A DNA stretch of 43,632 bases from a virus (IMGVR_UViG_3300048587_000215:1-43632); one strand, 5' to 3'; numbered from the stretch's first letter, positions 5,780 to 11,743 are shown. Made by a program: numbers and translations. The notes: generated by a model not told the origin, from the letters alone.

Positions 5780-5792
5780 GGCAGGTCTCCTT

Positions 5793-5809
5793 TTCCCATG
5801 GGGACCACA
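5793..5809 (-). promoter_or_regulatory. Phage-type promoter, copy 14
   Basis: The minus strand reads TGTGGTCCCCATGGGAA, upstream of the 40-aa gene. Confidence 0.75.
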
Positions 5810-5816
5810 CGAGGCG

Positions 5817-5840
5817 AAAAAACGATGCCTTGCGGCATGT
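5817..5840 (-). terminator. Terminator of structured RNA 1
   Basis: A stem ATGCC/GGCAT with GCAA loop, extended by a bulged AC/GT pair, is followed by TTTTTT on the minus strand. Confidence 0.75.
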
Positions 5841-5963
5841 CCCCAGCCTGGATCCTCCATTCACCGTCGCCCTGGCGAACCAGGGATCAGGCGTCTTTCA
5901 GACCTGCCCCTTGCGGGGCTACCAAGCGATGCCTTTCAGCATGCTGGGCGAGGCCGTTATTCC
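5817..5963 (-). ncRNA. Candidate structured RNA 1, about 147 nt, five hairpins
   Basis: The transcript predicted from promoter copy 15 starts near 5963 and ends at a hairpin with six T (5817-5840). It has no usable reading frame; the first ATG gives seven codons. In order on the minus strand it holds five stems: one at 5945-5925 with a GAAA-containing loop, GCCCC/GGGGC with GCAA loop (5919-5906), a bulged stem around GTCT/AGAC (5906-5888), CCCTGG/CCAGGG with TTCG loop (5885-5870), and the terminator ATGCC/GGCAT with GCAA loop. This density of tetraloop hairpins is typical of a folded regulatory RNA. Confidence 0.65.
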
Positions 5964-5976
5964 TATGGGGACCACG
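5960..5976 (-). promoter_or_regulatory. Phage-type promoter, copy 15
   Basis: The minus strand reads CGTGGTCCCCATAGGAA, and the transcript predicted from it is structured RNA 1. The flanking bases on the upstream side (plus strand GGATTAT) are the same as at copy 16. Confidence 0.8.
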
Positions 5977-5989
5977 GATTATCGGGGCG

Positions 5990-6014
5990 AAAAAATGCTG
6001 CCCTTGGGCGGCAT
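5990..6014 (-). terminator. Terminator of structured RNA 2
   Basis: An 8-bp stem with one mismatch (ATGCCGCC with GGCAGCAT on the minus strand) is followed by TTTTTT. Confidence 0.7.
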
Positions 6015-6263
6015 CGACTGCTTTGTTGGTTTTACCGCACCGGTAGAGGCCGGCGCCGTCCAGCATCAGGACGATCGCAGTCTTGGCGTATCACCCCACG
6101 CCCGTGGGTCTCAATCCCCACCCTGACCATTCTTGAGTTCATGGTCGGGTGGGCCGTCTGGCAATCACTCTTCGGGAATGTCATTCGCGTCTTTTGCCAA
6201 ACGGGAAACTTGCGTGAAGCAAGTCCCTCTGCGACTTTGTGCCGCCGCAGATTTCTGCATTCC
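5990..6263 (-). ncRNA. Candidate structured RNA 2, about 274 nt
   Basis: The predicted transcript runs from promoter copy 16 to a hairpin with six T (5990-6014). It contains several strong stems on the minus strand: ACTTGC/GCAAGT with a 5-base loop (around 6215), a long stem CCCACCC-GACCAT / ATGGTC-A-GGGTGGG (about 6116-6154), CCCAC/GTGGG (around 6100), and GCGCCGG/CCGGTGC (about 6034-6053). Frames of 31-33 codons exist but have no ribosome site. A leaderless 31-codon frame begins three bases after the start and cannot be excluded. Confidence 0.55.
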
Positions 6264-6276
6264 TATGGGGACCACG
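6260..6276 (-). promoter_or_regulatory. Phage-type promoter, copy 16, overlapping a gene end
   Basis: The minus strand reads CGTGGTCCCCATAGGAA. Its TAG is also the stop codon of the gene at 6263-6478, so the promoter is embedded in the last codons of the upstream gene. Confidence 0.8.
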
Positions 6277-6478
6277 GATTATTCCGGCGGCCCGACTTCT
6301 CCCGGGCCAGGTCAATGATCCACTCGGACACCCACCCCTCGTCCAGCTGCATCTGCTCGTAGACCATCAAACCCACGATGTAGTCCTGCTGGAACTGCGT
6401 CAGCCCAAGGCCAGGCAGCGCCTGCCTGACCGTCTCCAACGCCTCCTCGAGCGTGGGGATCAGCGCATCACTCGCCAC
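6263..6478 (-). CDS. Early hypothetical protein, 71 aa, GTG start
   Basis: The protein VASDALIPTLEEALETVRQALPG... is helical throughout and has no known domain. A GTG at 6478 overlaps the end of the acidic gene at 6468-6623 by 11 bases, so coupled translation is likely. Its last codons encode NNPWSP because they overlap promoter copy 16, and its stop is the TAG of that promoter. The start codon is inferred from the overlap; no strong ribosome site is visible. Confidence 0.6.
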   Translation of the reverse strand: MASDALIPTLEEALETVRQALPGLGLTQFQQDYIVGLMVYEQMQLDEGWVSEWIIDLAREKSGRRNNPWSP

Positions 6479-6623
6479 GATCCGGTTCCCACAGGCGACC
6501 CGTGAAATCCCGGTCGCCCAGCTGCATGCGCGTCCCGTCCGCACCCAGCCCCATCTCCTCGAGGAATTCCTCCTCATCATCCTGGAAATCGTCGTCCTCC
6601 AGGTCGTCATCCTTGGGTGGCAT
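6468..6623 (-). CDS. Small highly acidic protein, 51 aa
   Basis: The protein MPPKDDDLEDDDFQDDEEEF... is nearly half Asp and Glu in its first 25 residues. GTCAAGGAGAACCAC precedes the ATG at 6623. No phage-type promoter lies upstream; instead the leader holds a hairpin and possible pseudoknot (6655-6719) and a host-like promoter candidate. Being the first minus-strand gene next to the replication genes and lacking a phage-type promoter, it may be expressed by host polymerase before or alongside the cassettes. An acidic DNA-mimic role is possible but unproven. Confidence 0.65.
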   Translation of the reverse strand: MPPKDDDLEDDDFQDDEEEFLEEMGLGADGTRMQLGDRDFTGRLWEPDRGE

Positions 6624-6654
6624 GGTGGTTCTCCTTGACAAGGTTTCCGCTCGA

Positions 6655-6719
6655 CCCCCTCGACAAGCGAAACGCGGCGAAGCATAGTGCCCTTGCGCCC
6701 TGTCGAGGGGGCGCAAGGG
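6655..6719 (-). promoter_or_regulatory. Leader hairpin with loop able to pair downstream (pseudoknot or switch)
   Basis: On the minus strand CCCTTGCGCCC (6719-6709) pairs perfectly with GGGCGCAAGGG (6700-6690) around loop CCTCGACA. That loop is perfectly complementary to TGTCGAGG in 6665-6655, and with the neighbouring CCC an 11-base alternative stem forms. It lies in the untranslated leader of the gene at 6468-6623. Confidence 0.55.
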
Positions 6720-6721
6720 TA

Positions 6722-6752
6722 GTCTAGCAATCATGGAGAGTTGGATGCAAGG
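6722..6752 (-). promoter_or_regulatory. Possible host sigma70-type promoter for the minus-strand acidic gene
   Basis: The minus strand has TTGCAT, an 18-base spacer and TAGACT just upstream of the leader hairpin. This is a weak match read by eye. Confidence 0.3.
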
Positions 6753-6796
6753 ACCGGGAAGTCCCTTGACCAAGATGCTGTGCATGGCACCAGATC

Positions 6797-7729
6797 ATGC
6801 CTCAAGATAGCGGCGCAGCATCACAGACGCAAGACACTATTGTCAATGTTGCCTTGCGATTGGCTGATAACGGGGTGCCTGTCTTCCCCGTCAGCACGAA
6901 GAAGACACCCGTCTGGGAGAAAGGCGAAAGCCCGAACGGAAGGGACGGGCTGCATGCGGCGACGACCGATCCCGACGAGGTCGAAGCCCTCTTTGCCCAC
7001 CCCCGCACCGCAGGGATCGGCATGCCCACCGGCAAGATCAGTCGGGTCACCGTCATCGATGTGGACTGCGGACGTGGCAAGCCCCACCGGGATGCCGCGA
7101 TGGAATGGCTCGATGGCGCGCGCAAGAGCGCGCTCTGGGGCGCGACCGTGGTCCGGACAGGGTCGGGTGGCCTCCATTACTACATGCGCTACAGGGAGGG
7201 CCTGAAGACCGGGGCCAATGTCTGGGCGATGGGGGTCGATTGCCGCAATGATGGGGGCTACGTGGTCGTGCCGCCCTTCATGGGGTATCGGTACGAGCGC
7301 CAGACGGACCCCGATGACTGGCCCGCAGTGCCTGAGCCGCCGGCCTCCCGCGTCAAGCGCACGATCGTCGACCAGAAGGATGGCCGCTGCCCACCCGAGA
7401 TCATGGCCATGCGCGACCTGATCGAGGGCAAGGTCACATGGCACGACCCGGTGCGGGACATCATCGCGCACCTGGTGGGGTCAGGGTGGTCGGATGCCGA
7501 GATCCTGCGCTTCACCTTCCAGTGGACCTGGCCGGGCTACAACCCGGCTGAGACCTTCGAGCAGATCTGCGTCATGCTGAATGGCGCGCGGGAGAAGTGG
7601 ACCAAGAGCCAGAAGCCCGAAACCCTGACCGACCTGCGTCTCGACAGGTTCGTGATGCTCTGGGATCGGTGCAGCACCGCCGAAAAATTGGAAATCATCA
7701 AGATGATCAAAGAGGTAGCACCCGAATGA
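6797..7729 (+). CDS. Prim-pol type primase-polymerase, 310 aa
   Basis: The N-terminal 190 residues have the archaeo-eukaryotic primase (bifunctional primase/polymerase) pattern: ALRLADNGVPVFPV near residue 20, the metal-binding VIDVDC (Asp88, Asp90), RTGSGGLHYYM with His127, and GVDCRNDGGYVVVPP with Asp148. The C-terminal third is helical and probably links to the helicase. It would make primers for phage replication. The stop overlaps the helicase start (ATGA), so the two form one unit. Divergent from the early genes across 173 bases, with no phage-type promoter. Confidence 0.85.
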   Translation: MPQDSGAASQTQDTIVNVALRLADNGVPVFPVSTKKTPVWEKGESPNGRDGLHAATTDPDEVEALFAHPRTAGIGMPTGKISRVTVIDVDCGRGKPHRDAAMEWLDGARKSALWGATVVRTGSGGLHYYMRYREGLKTGANVWAMGVDCRNDGGYVVVPPFMGYRYERQTDPDDWPAVPEPPASRVKRTIVDQKDGRCPPEIMAMRDLIEGKVTWHDPVRDIIAHLVGSGWSDAEILRFTFQWTWPGYNPAETFEQICVMLNGAREKWTKSQKPETLTDLRLDRFVMLWDRCSTAEKLEIIKMIKEVAPE

Positions 7730-9303
7730 CGGACGAGATCACACCGCCCGCAACCCCCGTCCGTCGTCTTTCCCGCGTGATGATCCCCCCGGAAGAACAA
7801 GCCCGGCTCCTTGCCGAGCAGGCGGAGGACGCCGGGACCGATCCACTTCAGACCCGCATGGGGTGGAGCTTCGCGCAGAACTACCACGAGCGCTTTTGCT
7901 TCGATCATGGGCTTGAGCAATGGATGGTCTGGAACGGTAGTATCTGGACCGTCGACACCTCCGGCCTTCCCCTCTACGAGATGATGCAGTTCGGGGATCG
8001 GCTGATCCGTGTTCACCCCACAGCGCGACGGCAACTGAGCAGCGTGGGCTTCTGCCGTGGCGCTCTGGAAGCGGCAGCCCACGACAGACGCATGGCGCGG
8101 GCGCATGACGAGTTCGACAATGCCCCGAGCATCATCGCCACTCCCAAGGGTTACATCGACCTGGAGACTGGTGAGGTGAGGCAGCCAGATCGATCCCTGA
8201 ATATCACCAGGTCGACAGCGATCAGTCCGGAGCCGGGGCCATGCCCGATGTGGATGAACTTCCTCGCAGCCGTCCATAAGGGGCAGGAAGAGATCATCGA
8301 CTGGCTGCAGAAGCTCTGCGGCGAGGCCCTGCTCGGCCGGCAGACCGACCACCACTTCGTGTTCTTCTACGGCGATGGCGGCAATGGCAAGTCGCAGTTC
8401 CTCGAAACCCTGTCAGGCATCATGGGAGACTACGCCGCGCAGGCTCAGGCCGGCACGTTTACCCAGCCAGAGGGGCGTAGCTTCGGAGGGCAGCATGAGC
8501 ACGTCCTGGCCATGCTGGAAGGCGCCCGGCTGGTGCTGGTGTCCGAGCCGGGGGATGGCGAACAGTGGAACATGGGGCGGGTGAAGCAATGGACCGGCGG
8601 CGGCATGATCACCGCCGACCTCAAGTACAAGGCGGCCCAGACCTTCAGGCCCGCAGGACTGCTCGTGCTGGAGAGCAACAAGGCCCTCAAGGTCGAGGTG
8701 GTCAACAATGCGGTGGCAAGGCGGCTGCGCTACGTGGTCTGGCCGCACAAGTTTGCCGGCACCGGATACGAGCACCTGAAGATCGATGACCTCGCCCTGA
8801 AGATGCTGGCCGAGGAAGGGCCGCAGATCTTCTCCTGGATGATCGAAGGTGCACAGAGGGTCTTGCGAGAGGGCCTGCGAACCACCCCCGAGATCGAAAG
8901 GACCAGCGCCAGCTACCTCAAGGAACAGGATGTCGATCAGCGCTTCATCGAGGATTGCCTCGAAGTCGATGAACACGTCCAGCCCGGCGTCGATCTGCAG
9001 GATGCTGTCACCGTCTACAACGAATGGGCACGGAACACGGAAGCCCCGGCGCGCAAGAACATCGGAACCCGGCTGGTCAGCAAGGGACTGGAAGTCTCCA
9101 AGAGCCACCCCCGACGCTACATCCGCAAGCACAGCCTGTCAGCGAATGGCATGGCCTACATGAGCGCCGCCCTCATGCGGAGGATCAGGAGCAAGGAACT
9201 GACGAAGGCCGACGCTGAGCGTTGGCGCAAGACCCTGCTCGAATGGGACCTGAAGGGGGATGATGGAGCCTACGTGAATGATCTACTTGGGGTTGTTAGT
9301 TAA
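7726..9303 (+). CDS. SF3 / P4-type replicative helicase, 525 aa
   Basis: The start ATG at 7726 overlaps the primase stop and has AGAGG upstream. Walker A is GDGGNGKS (residues 216-223, Lys222). The acidic strand is LVLVSEPGDG (Glu274), and the sensor-type GLLVLESNKAL has Asn318. NAVARRLRYVVWP follows, as in the phage/plasmid P4 primase C-terminal (D5-like) family. The N-terminal part resembles the D5 N domain. Together with the prim-pol it forms a minimal replication module; no phage DNA polymerase was found, so host polymerase is presumably recruited. Confidence 0.85.
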   Translation: MTDEITPPATPVRRLSRVMIPPEEQARLLAEQAEDAGTDPLQTRMGWSFAQNYHERFCFDHGLEQWMVWNGSIWTVDTSGLPLYEMMQFGDRLIRVHPTARRQLSSVGFCRGALEAAAHDRRMARAHDEFDNAPSIIATPKGYIDLETGEVRQPDRSLNITRSTAISPEPGPCPMWMNFLAAVHKGQEEIIDWLQKLCGEALLGRQTDHHFVFFYGDGGNGKSQFLETLSGIMGDYAAQAQAGTFTQPEGRSFGGQHEHVLAMLEGARLVLVSEPGDGEQWNMGRVKQWTGGGMITADLKYKAAQTFRPAGLLVLESNKALKVEVVNNAVARRLRYVVWPHKFAGTGYEHLKIDDLALKMLAEEGPQIFSWMIEGAQRVLREGLRTTPEIERTSASYLKEQDVDQRFIEDCLEVDEHVQPGVDLQDAVTVYNEWARNTEAPARKNIGTRLVSKGLEVSKSHPRRYIRKHSLSANGMAYMSAALMRRIRSKELTKADAERWRKTLLEWDLKGDDGAYVNDLLGVVS

Positions 9304-9349
9304 GACGGTGAAGGGGTCAGTATCAACCGGTGGTTGCCTTTCAGAAGAA

Positions 9350-9373
9350 GAAGTCCCAAAATTTTGGGACTTC
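9350..9373. repeat. Perfect 24-bp palindrome, copy 1
   Basis: GTCCCAAAATTTTGGGAC with symmetric GAA/TTC extensions. It lies just after the helicase gene. An identical 18-bp core occurs 85 bp away. Likely a protein-binding site: operator or replication origin element. Confidence 0.75.
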
Positions 9374-9437
9374 ACCTATAAGTTCGCTCCACGCGCGCTT
9401 GCGCGCCCGCGCGGGATAGGGCAAAGTTATGTGGCAA

Positions 9438-9455
9438 GTCCCAAAATTTTGGGAC
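9438..9455. repeat. Perfect 18-bp palindrome, copy 2
   Basis: It is identical in its core to the copy at 9350-9373. The centres are 85 bp apart, close to eight helical turns, so both face the same side of DNA. It lies directly upstream of the gene at 9472. Between the copies is GC-rich symmetrical DNA (GCGCGC TT GCGCGC). Confidence 0.75.
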
Positions 9456-9471
9456 CCGAAAACGAGGGAGC

Positions 9472-9741
9472 ATGACCATGATGAAGCTGTTCAAGGACGA
9501 CGCCGACATTGCCGACATCGACAAAGCCATCGAAACCATGAAGGAGGTCGAGCGGCTGCTGACCTCGATCATCGTGCGAGGTGATGACTGGATGAAGGCC
9601 GTGCCCGTGCGAGCGTCTACCGCCGACAGGCTGAACGCGCACAAGAACCGCATCCTGAAGATGAGGATGGACATGCAGGAAGATGGCTTCCAGGTCCGGA
9701 GGGCGCGTCGCCTGCCACCTCCGCCGGACGGCTACAGCTGA
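9472..9741 (+). CDS. Hypothetical protein, 89 aa
   Basis: The protein opens MTMMKLFKDDADIADIDKAIETMKEVERLL; the first 30 residues form an acidic amphipathic helix, and the C-terminus is basic and proline-rich (RRARRLPPPPDGYS). GAGGGAG precedes, and any of three nearby ATGs could be the start. It lies directly downstream of two palindromes that could act as its operator. Function unknown. Confidence 0.6.
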   Translation: MTMMKLFKDDADIADIDKAIETMKEVERLLTSIIVRGDDWMKAVPVRASTADRLNAHKNRILKMRMDMQEDGFQVRRARRLPPPPDGYS

Positions 9742-9746
9742 CCGCG

Positions 9747-9776
9747 AAAAAAGGAGCGCCCGCATGATGCGGACGC
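9747..9776 (-). terminator. Strong hairpin terminator
   Basis: The minus strand has a stem of about 10 bp (GGCGTCCGCA / TGCGGGCGCT with one wobble), a 3-base loop and TTTTTT after two C. It ends the minus-strand gene at 9786-9962 and lies tail to tail with the plus-strand gene at 9472-9741. Confidence 0.75.
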
Positions 9777-9785
9777 CCTAGACCA

Positions 9786-9962
9786 TCAGTTCGTTTCGCG
9801 CTTATAGCGTTTGAACCAGTTCACCGAGGTCCGCTGCAGGGTCAGCTTCCTGCCCACATACATGGACAATCCAATGAGCCCCGCGAGTGCGGTGACGGTG
9901 ATCACGGTCGGCGCGCTGATTGTCAGCGATGCGTTGGTGATGGCGGCAAGCGTGTGTTCCAT
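9786..9962 (-). CDS. Small single-pass membrane protein, 58 aa
   Basis: The start at 9962 (MEHTLAAITNASLTISAPTV) is preceded by GAGGAGCGTTCCCT. One membrane helix (VITVTALAGLIGLSMYVG) is followed by a basic tail (KRYKRETN), predicting an N-out, C-in topology. A holin, exclusion or envelope role is possible but not shown. It has its own phage promoter (9998-10014) and terminator. Confidence 0.7.
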   Translation of the reverse strand: MEHTLAAITNASLTISAPTVITVTALAGLIGLSMYVGRKLTLQRTSVNWFKRYKRETN

Positions 9963-9997
9963 AGGGAACGCTCCTCTTTTGTCGAAAGCAGGATTGC

Positions 9998-10014
9998 TTC
10001 CTATGGGGACCACG
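9998..10014 (-). promoter_or_regulatory. Phage-type promoter, copy 17
   Basis: The minus strand reads CGTGGTCCCCATAGGAA, upstream of the small membrane protein. It is divergent from copy 18. Confidence 0.8.
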
Positions 10015-10122
10015 CAACCCATTGAAAAAGCTAATGATTGGTAAAACATATTCGTGGCCGCAGCGCGGCGCAGCCGCGCGCCGCCTCATCAGCTTGCGTG
10101 ATTAGTGTAAACTGTCGCGGCA
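10015..10122. other. Divergent hub between two phage promoters, with large inverted repeat
   Basis: The 108 bases start with an AT-rich block (10020-10052), unusual here, then a GC-rich stretch able to form a hairpin (GCGGCGC / GCGCGCCGC). AAGCTAATGA (10028-10037) and TCATCAGCTT (10086-10095) form an outer inverted repeat with one mismatch. It could be a replication origin, a regulator site or a cruciform. Confidence 0.45.
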
Positions 10123-10139
10123 TGTGGTCCCCATAGGAA
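10123..10139 (+). promoter_or_regulatory. Phage-type promoter, copy 18 (the only plus-strand copy)
   Basis: The plus strand reads TGTGGTCCCCATAGGAA; the start is expected at 10136. It is followed by TTAGGAGACTGAAC and the ATG at 10162. Confidence 0.8.
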
Positions 10140-10161
10140 ACAACACCTTAGGAGACTGAAC

Positions 10162-10290
10162 ATGAAAGACCTTCTGATCGAATGCATTTCCGACACGATG
10201 ACCCTCGCGATCATCGGTGGCATCTACATCGCGTCCGCAGCCGGACCGTGTGGAACCATCGATCGGTGGCTGGGCTTCTGCGGGATCTGA
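10162..10290 (+). CDS. Small hydrophobic protein, 42 aa
   Basis: The frame reads MKDLLIECISDTMTLAIIGG then IYIASAAGPCGTIDRWLGFCGI. The stretch from Met13 to Ala27 could span the membrane. The start has TTAGGAGA seven bases upstream, and the gene lies between a phage promoter (10123-10139) and a strong terminator (10329-10358), the same cassette layout as on the minus strand. Function unknown. Confidence 0.65.
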   Translation: MKDLLIECISDTMTLAIIGGIYIASAAGPCGTIDRWLGFCGI

Positions 10291-10328
10291 ACATCAGCAC
10301 CTTCATCGAACCCTACCGTTCGACCAAG

Positions 10329-10358
10329 GCCACCGCCCGCAAGGGTGGTGGCTTTTTT
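10329..10358 (+). terminator. Strong plus-strand hairpin terminator
   Basis: A 10-bp stem GCCACCGCCC / GGGTGGTGGC (one G-U pair), GCAA loop and TTTTTT. It ends the cassette begun by promoter copy 18. Confidence 0.9.
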
Positions 10359-10427
10359 CGCAGGCCATTGCTATCGTGGCTGTGCACAGCTGAGAACGCA
10401 CTCCACTGCGAACCGAAAGGAACTCCC

Positions 10428-10592
10428 ATGGCCAAGAGCACGTCCCGCATGCCCGGCAAGCCTGTCCAGGCGCTGAGCCGTTCGCGCCTGCCGAAGTCGG
10501 CGCCTTCGCTGCCGATGAAGGGCACGCTGCCGGCGAACAAGCCCAACCGCAACCTGAGCCCGGCCAAGCCCAAGGCCAACACGCCGAGATGA
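10428..10592 (+). CDS. Small basic protein, 54 aa
   Basis: The protein MAKSTSRMPGKPVQALSRSRLPKSAP... is rich in Lys, Arg, Pro and Ser and looks disordered. GAAAGGAACTCCC precedes the ATG at 10428. It overlaps the next gene by ATGA. A nucleic-acid binding or packaged basic peptide is possible. No family is recognised. Confidence 0.6.
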   Translation: MAKSTSRMPGKPVQALSRSRLPKSAPSLPMKGTLPANKPNRNLSPAKPKANTPR

Positions 10593-10765
10593 GCGCGATT
10601 TCGCGTCCAGCTGCTGCCTTCGGCCTCCGCATGGGCGTGACGCCCAAGGTCGGCAAGCAAATGAAGGCTGGCAAGTCCAGCCATGCGGGGGCTGGTCGCA
10701 CCGTGGTGAAGGCGGGGCCTGCGGGGGCGGGCCGCGACTGCGTCAAGCCGAAGGGTGGCAAGTGA
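10589..10765 (+). CDS. Small basic Gly/Ala/Lys-rich protein, 58 aa
   Basis: The frame begins MSAISRPAAAFGLRMGVTPK and ends CVKPKGGK, is basic and low in complexity. Its start overlaps the stop of the previous gene (ATGA) and its stop overlaps the next start (GTGA), which supports a real gene in a coupled series. It resembles the 54-aa neighbour in composition. Function unknown. Confidence 0.55.
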   Translation: MSAISRPAAAFGLRMGVTPKVGKQMKAGKSSHAGAGRTVVKAGPAGAGRDCVKPKGGK

Positions 10766-11166
10766 ACGAAGCGTTCTTCTGGGGTCTGATCCGTCATCGC
10801 ATGCCGCCTGGGTGGTTCACCCGGCGGATCGAGGACGCGAGCGGCAACCTCGGGACCTTCGACACGTTCCTCGCGCATCGCGACTGGGGTCAGGCATGGC
10901 TTGAGCTCAAGGTCGCGGGGCCCGATGCCAAGCCCGAGCTTCGGAAGGGGCAGCCCGCCTTTGGTCGCGGGCTTTACGATGCGGGTGTGCCGGCCGGATA
11001 CCTGGTTGGCAGCCCGAACGGCAAGGTGAGGCTGCTCGGGCCGCTGACCCTCGGGGATGACTGGCGCGACCACCTGGTCGAGGACTGGCGCTACCTCGAT
11101 GTGCCTGCAGTCTTGACCGCGCTCTTTCGCCCGAGGAATGTCGTTCCACTTCGCAAGCTGGGGTGA
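10762..11166 (+). CDS. PD-(D/E)XK nuclease-like protein, 134 aa
   Basis: The arrangement Glu24 ... Asp34 (GTFDTFL) ... Glu48-Leu-Lys50 (WLELKVA), followed by a helix with LRKGQPAFGRGLYDAGVPAGYLVG, is that of compact PD-(D/E)XK nucleases of the VRR-NUC or resolvase type. It could resolve or trim replicated DNA. The start is GTG, overlapping the previous stop. Standing at the head of the structural region, a role in packaging or recombination is possible. Confidence in the fold is moderate. Confidence 0.6.
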   Translation: MNEAFFWGLIRHRMPPGWFTRRIEDASGNLGTFDTFLAHRDWGQAWLELKVAGPDAKPELRKGQPAFGRGLYDAGVPAGYLVGSPNGKVRLLGPLTLGDDWRDHLVEDWRYLDVPAVLTALFRPRNVVPLRKLG

Positions 11167-11171
11167 GACAG

Positions 11172-11738
11172 ATGGCCAATGCCAAGCCAGCGAAATCATG
11201 GAGTGGGCCGGACGGCCCCAACCCTCCACCCAAGAGCCCTGGTCGCCCGCGTGGTCGGACGGACGTACCGGGCAAGACGATGCGGGTGAACAAGAAGCTC
11301 GACGAGATGCTGGGCCAGGCGCACAAGAACGTGGCCAAGGCGCTGCAGAAGGGTGACGTGCCCACGAGCCGGTGGATCATCGAGCACCTGCGTGACGAGG
11401 ATGGCAAGAGGATCCCGAAGGGCGTCCTGGCTCCGCTTGTCCAGGCTCTCGACACGCTCGAGGATGTGGCGCAGGTCTCCAAGCGCGTGCTGCTGTTGGC
11501 GATCGAGGGTGACATGACCTTCGACCAGCTGAAGTTCGTCCAGGAGGCGCTGGCCCGACACTCTGTGCTGGCTGGCGTGGTCGAGTTGCGCAAGCTGCGC
11601 GACGAGGTGGAGGCGATGGCGCGCGCTAACGACCTCAAGCCTTCGGTGCTTGGCCGCGATCACCTTCCGTCCTGGGGTCGGCTTGCCAAGGACGTGACGC
11701 CCACGCATGATGCGGCCCAGAAGCTCCCAGCGGAGTAG
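11172..11738 (+). CDS. DUF5681-like protein, about 188 aa, possible small terminase
   Basis: The N-terminus (GPNPPPKSPGRPRGRTDVPG) followed by a helical core (ALDTLEDVAQVSKRVLLLAIEGDMTFDQLKFVQEAL) resembles phage-associated DUF5681 proteins. Such basic, helical proteins can be small terminase subunits, and no other candidate is obvious in the window, but it is far from the large subunit. The start may be ATG 11172 or the GTG at 11163. It probably binds DNA. Confidence 0.45.
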   Translation: MANAKPAKSWSGPDGPNPPPKSPGRPRGRTDVPGKTMRVNKKLDEMLGQAHKNVAKALQKGDVPTSRWIIEHLRDEDGKRIPKGVLAPLVQALDTLEDVAQVSKRVLLLAIEGDMTFDQLKFVQEALARHSVLAGVVELRKLRDEVEAMARANDLKPSVLGRDHLPSWGRLAKDVTPTHDAAQKLPAE

Positions 11739-11743
11739 GTCGG

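Noticed and set aside
6020-6070. tRNA-like stretch in structured RNA 2
   Set aside because: A stem GCGCCGG/CCGGTGC and nearby A-rich loop suggested an arm, but no cloverleaf with acceptor, anticodon and T arms could be traced.
9374-9435. Host promoter between the palindromes (CTATAA)
   Set aside because: TATAAG is a fair -10 but no -35 element at 16-18 bases could be found; it may be chance in an AT-rich patch.
482-10139. Promoter motif as N4-type hairpin promoter
   Set aside because: GGGGTCCCC is symmetrical in 7 copies, but 11 of 18 have GTGGTCCCC, which breaks the stem. The conserved feature is the linear core, not the symmetry.
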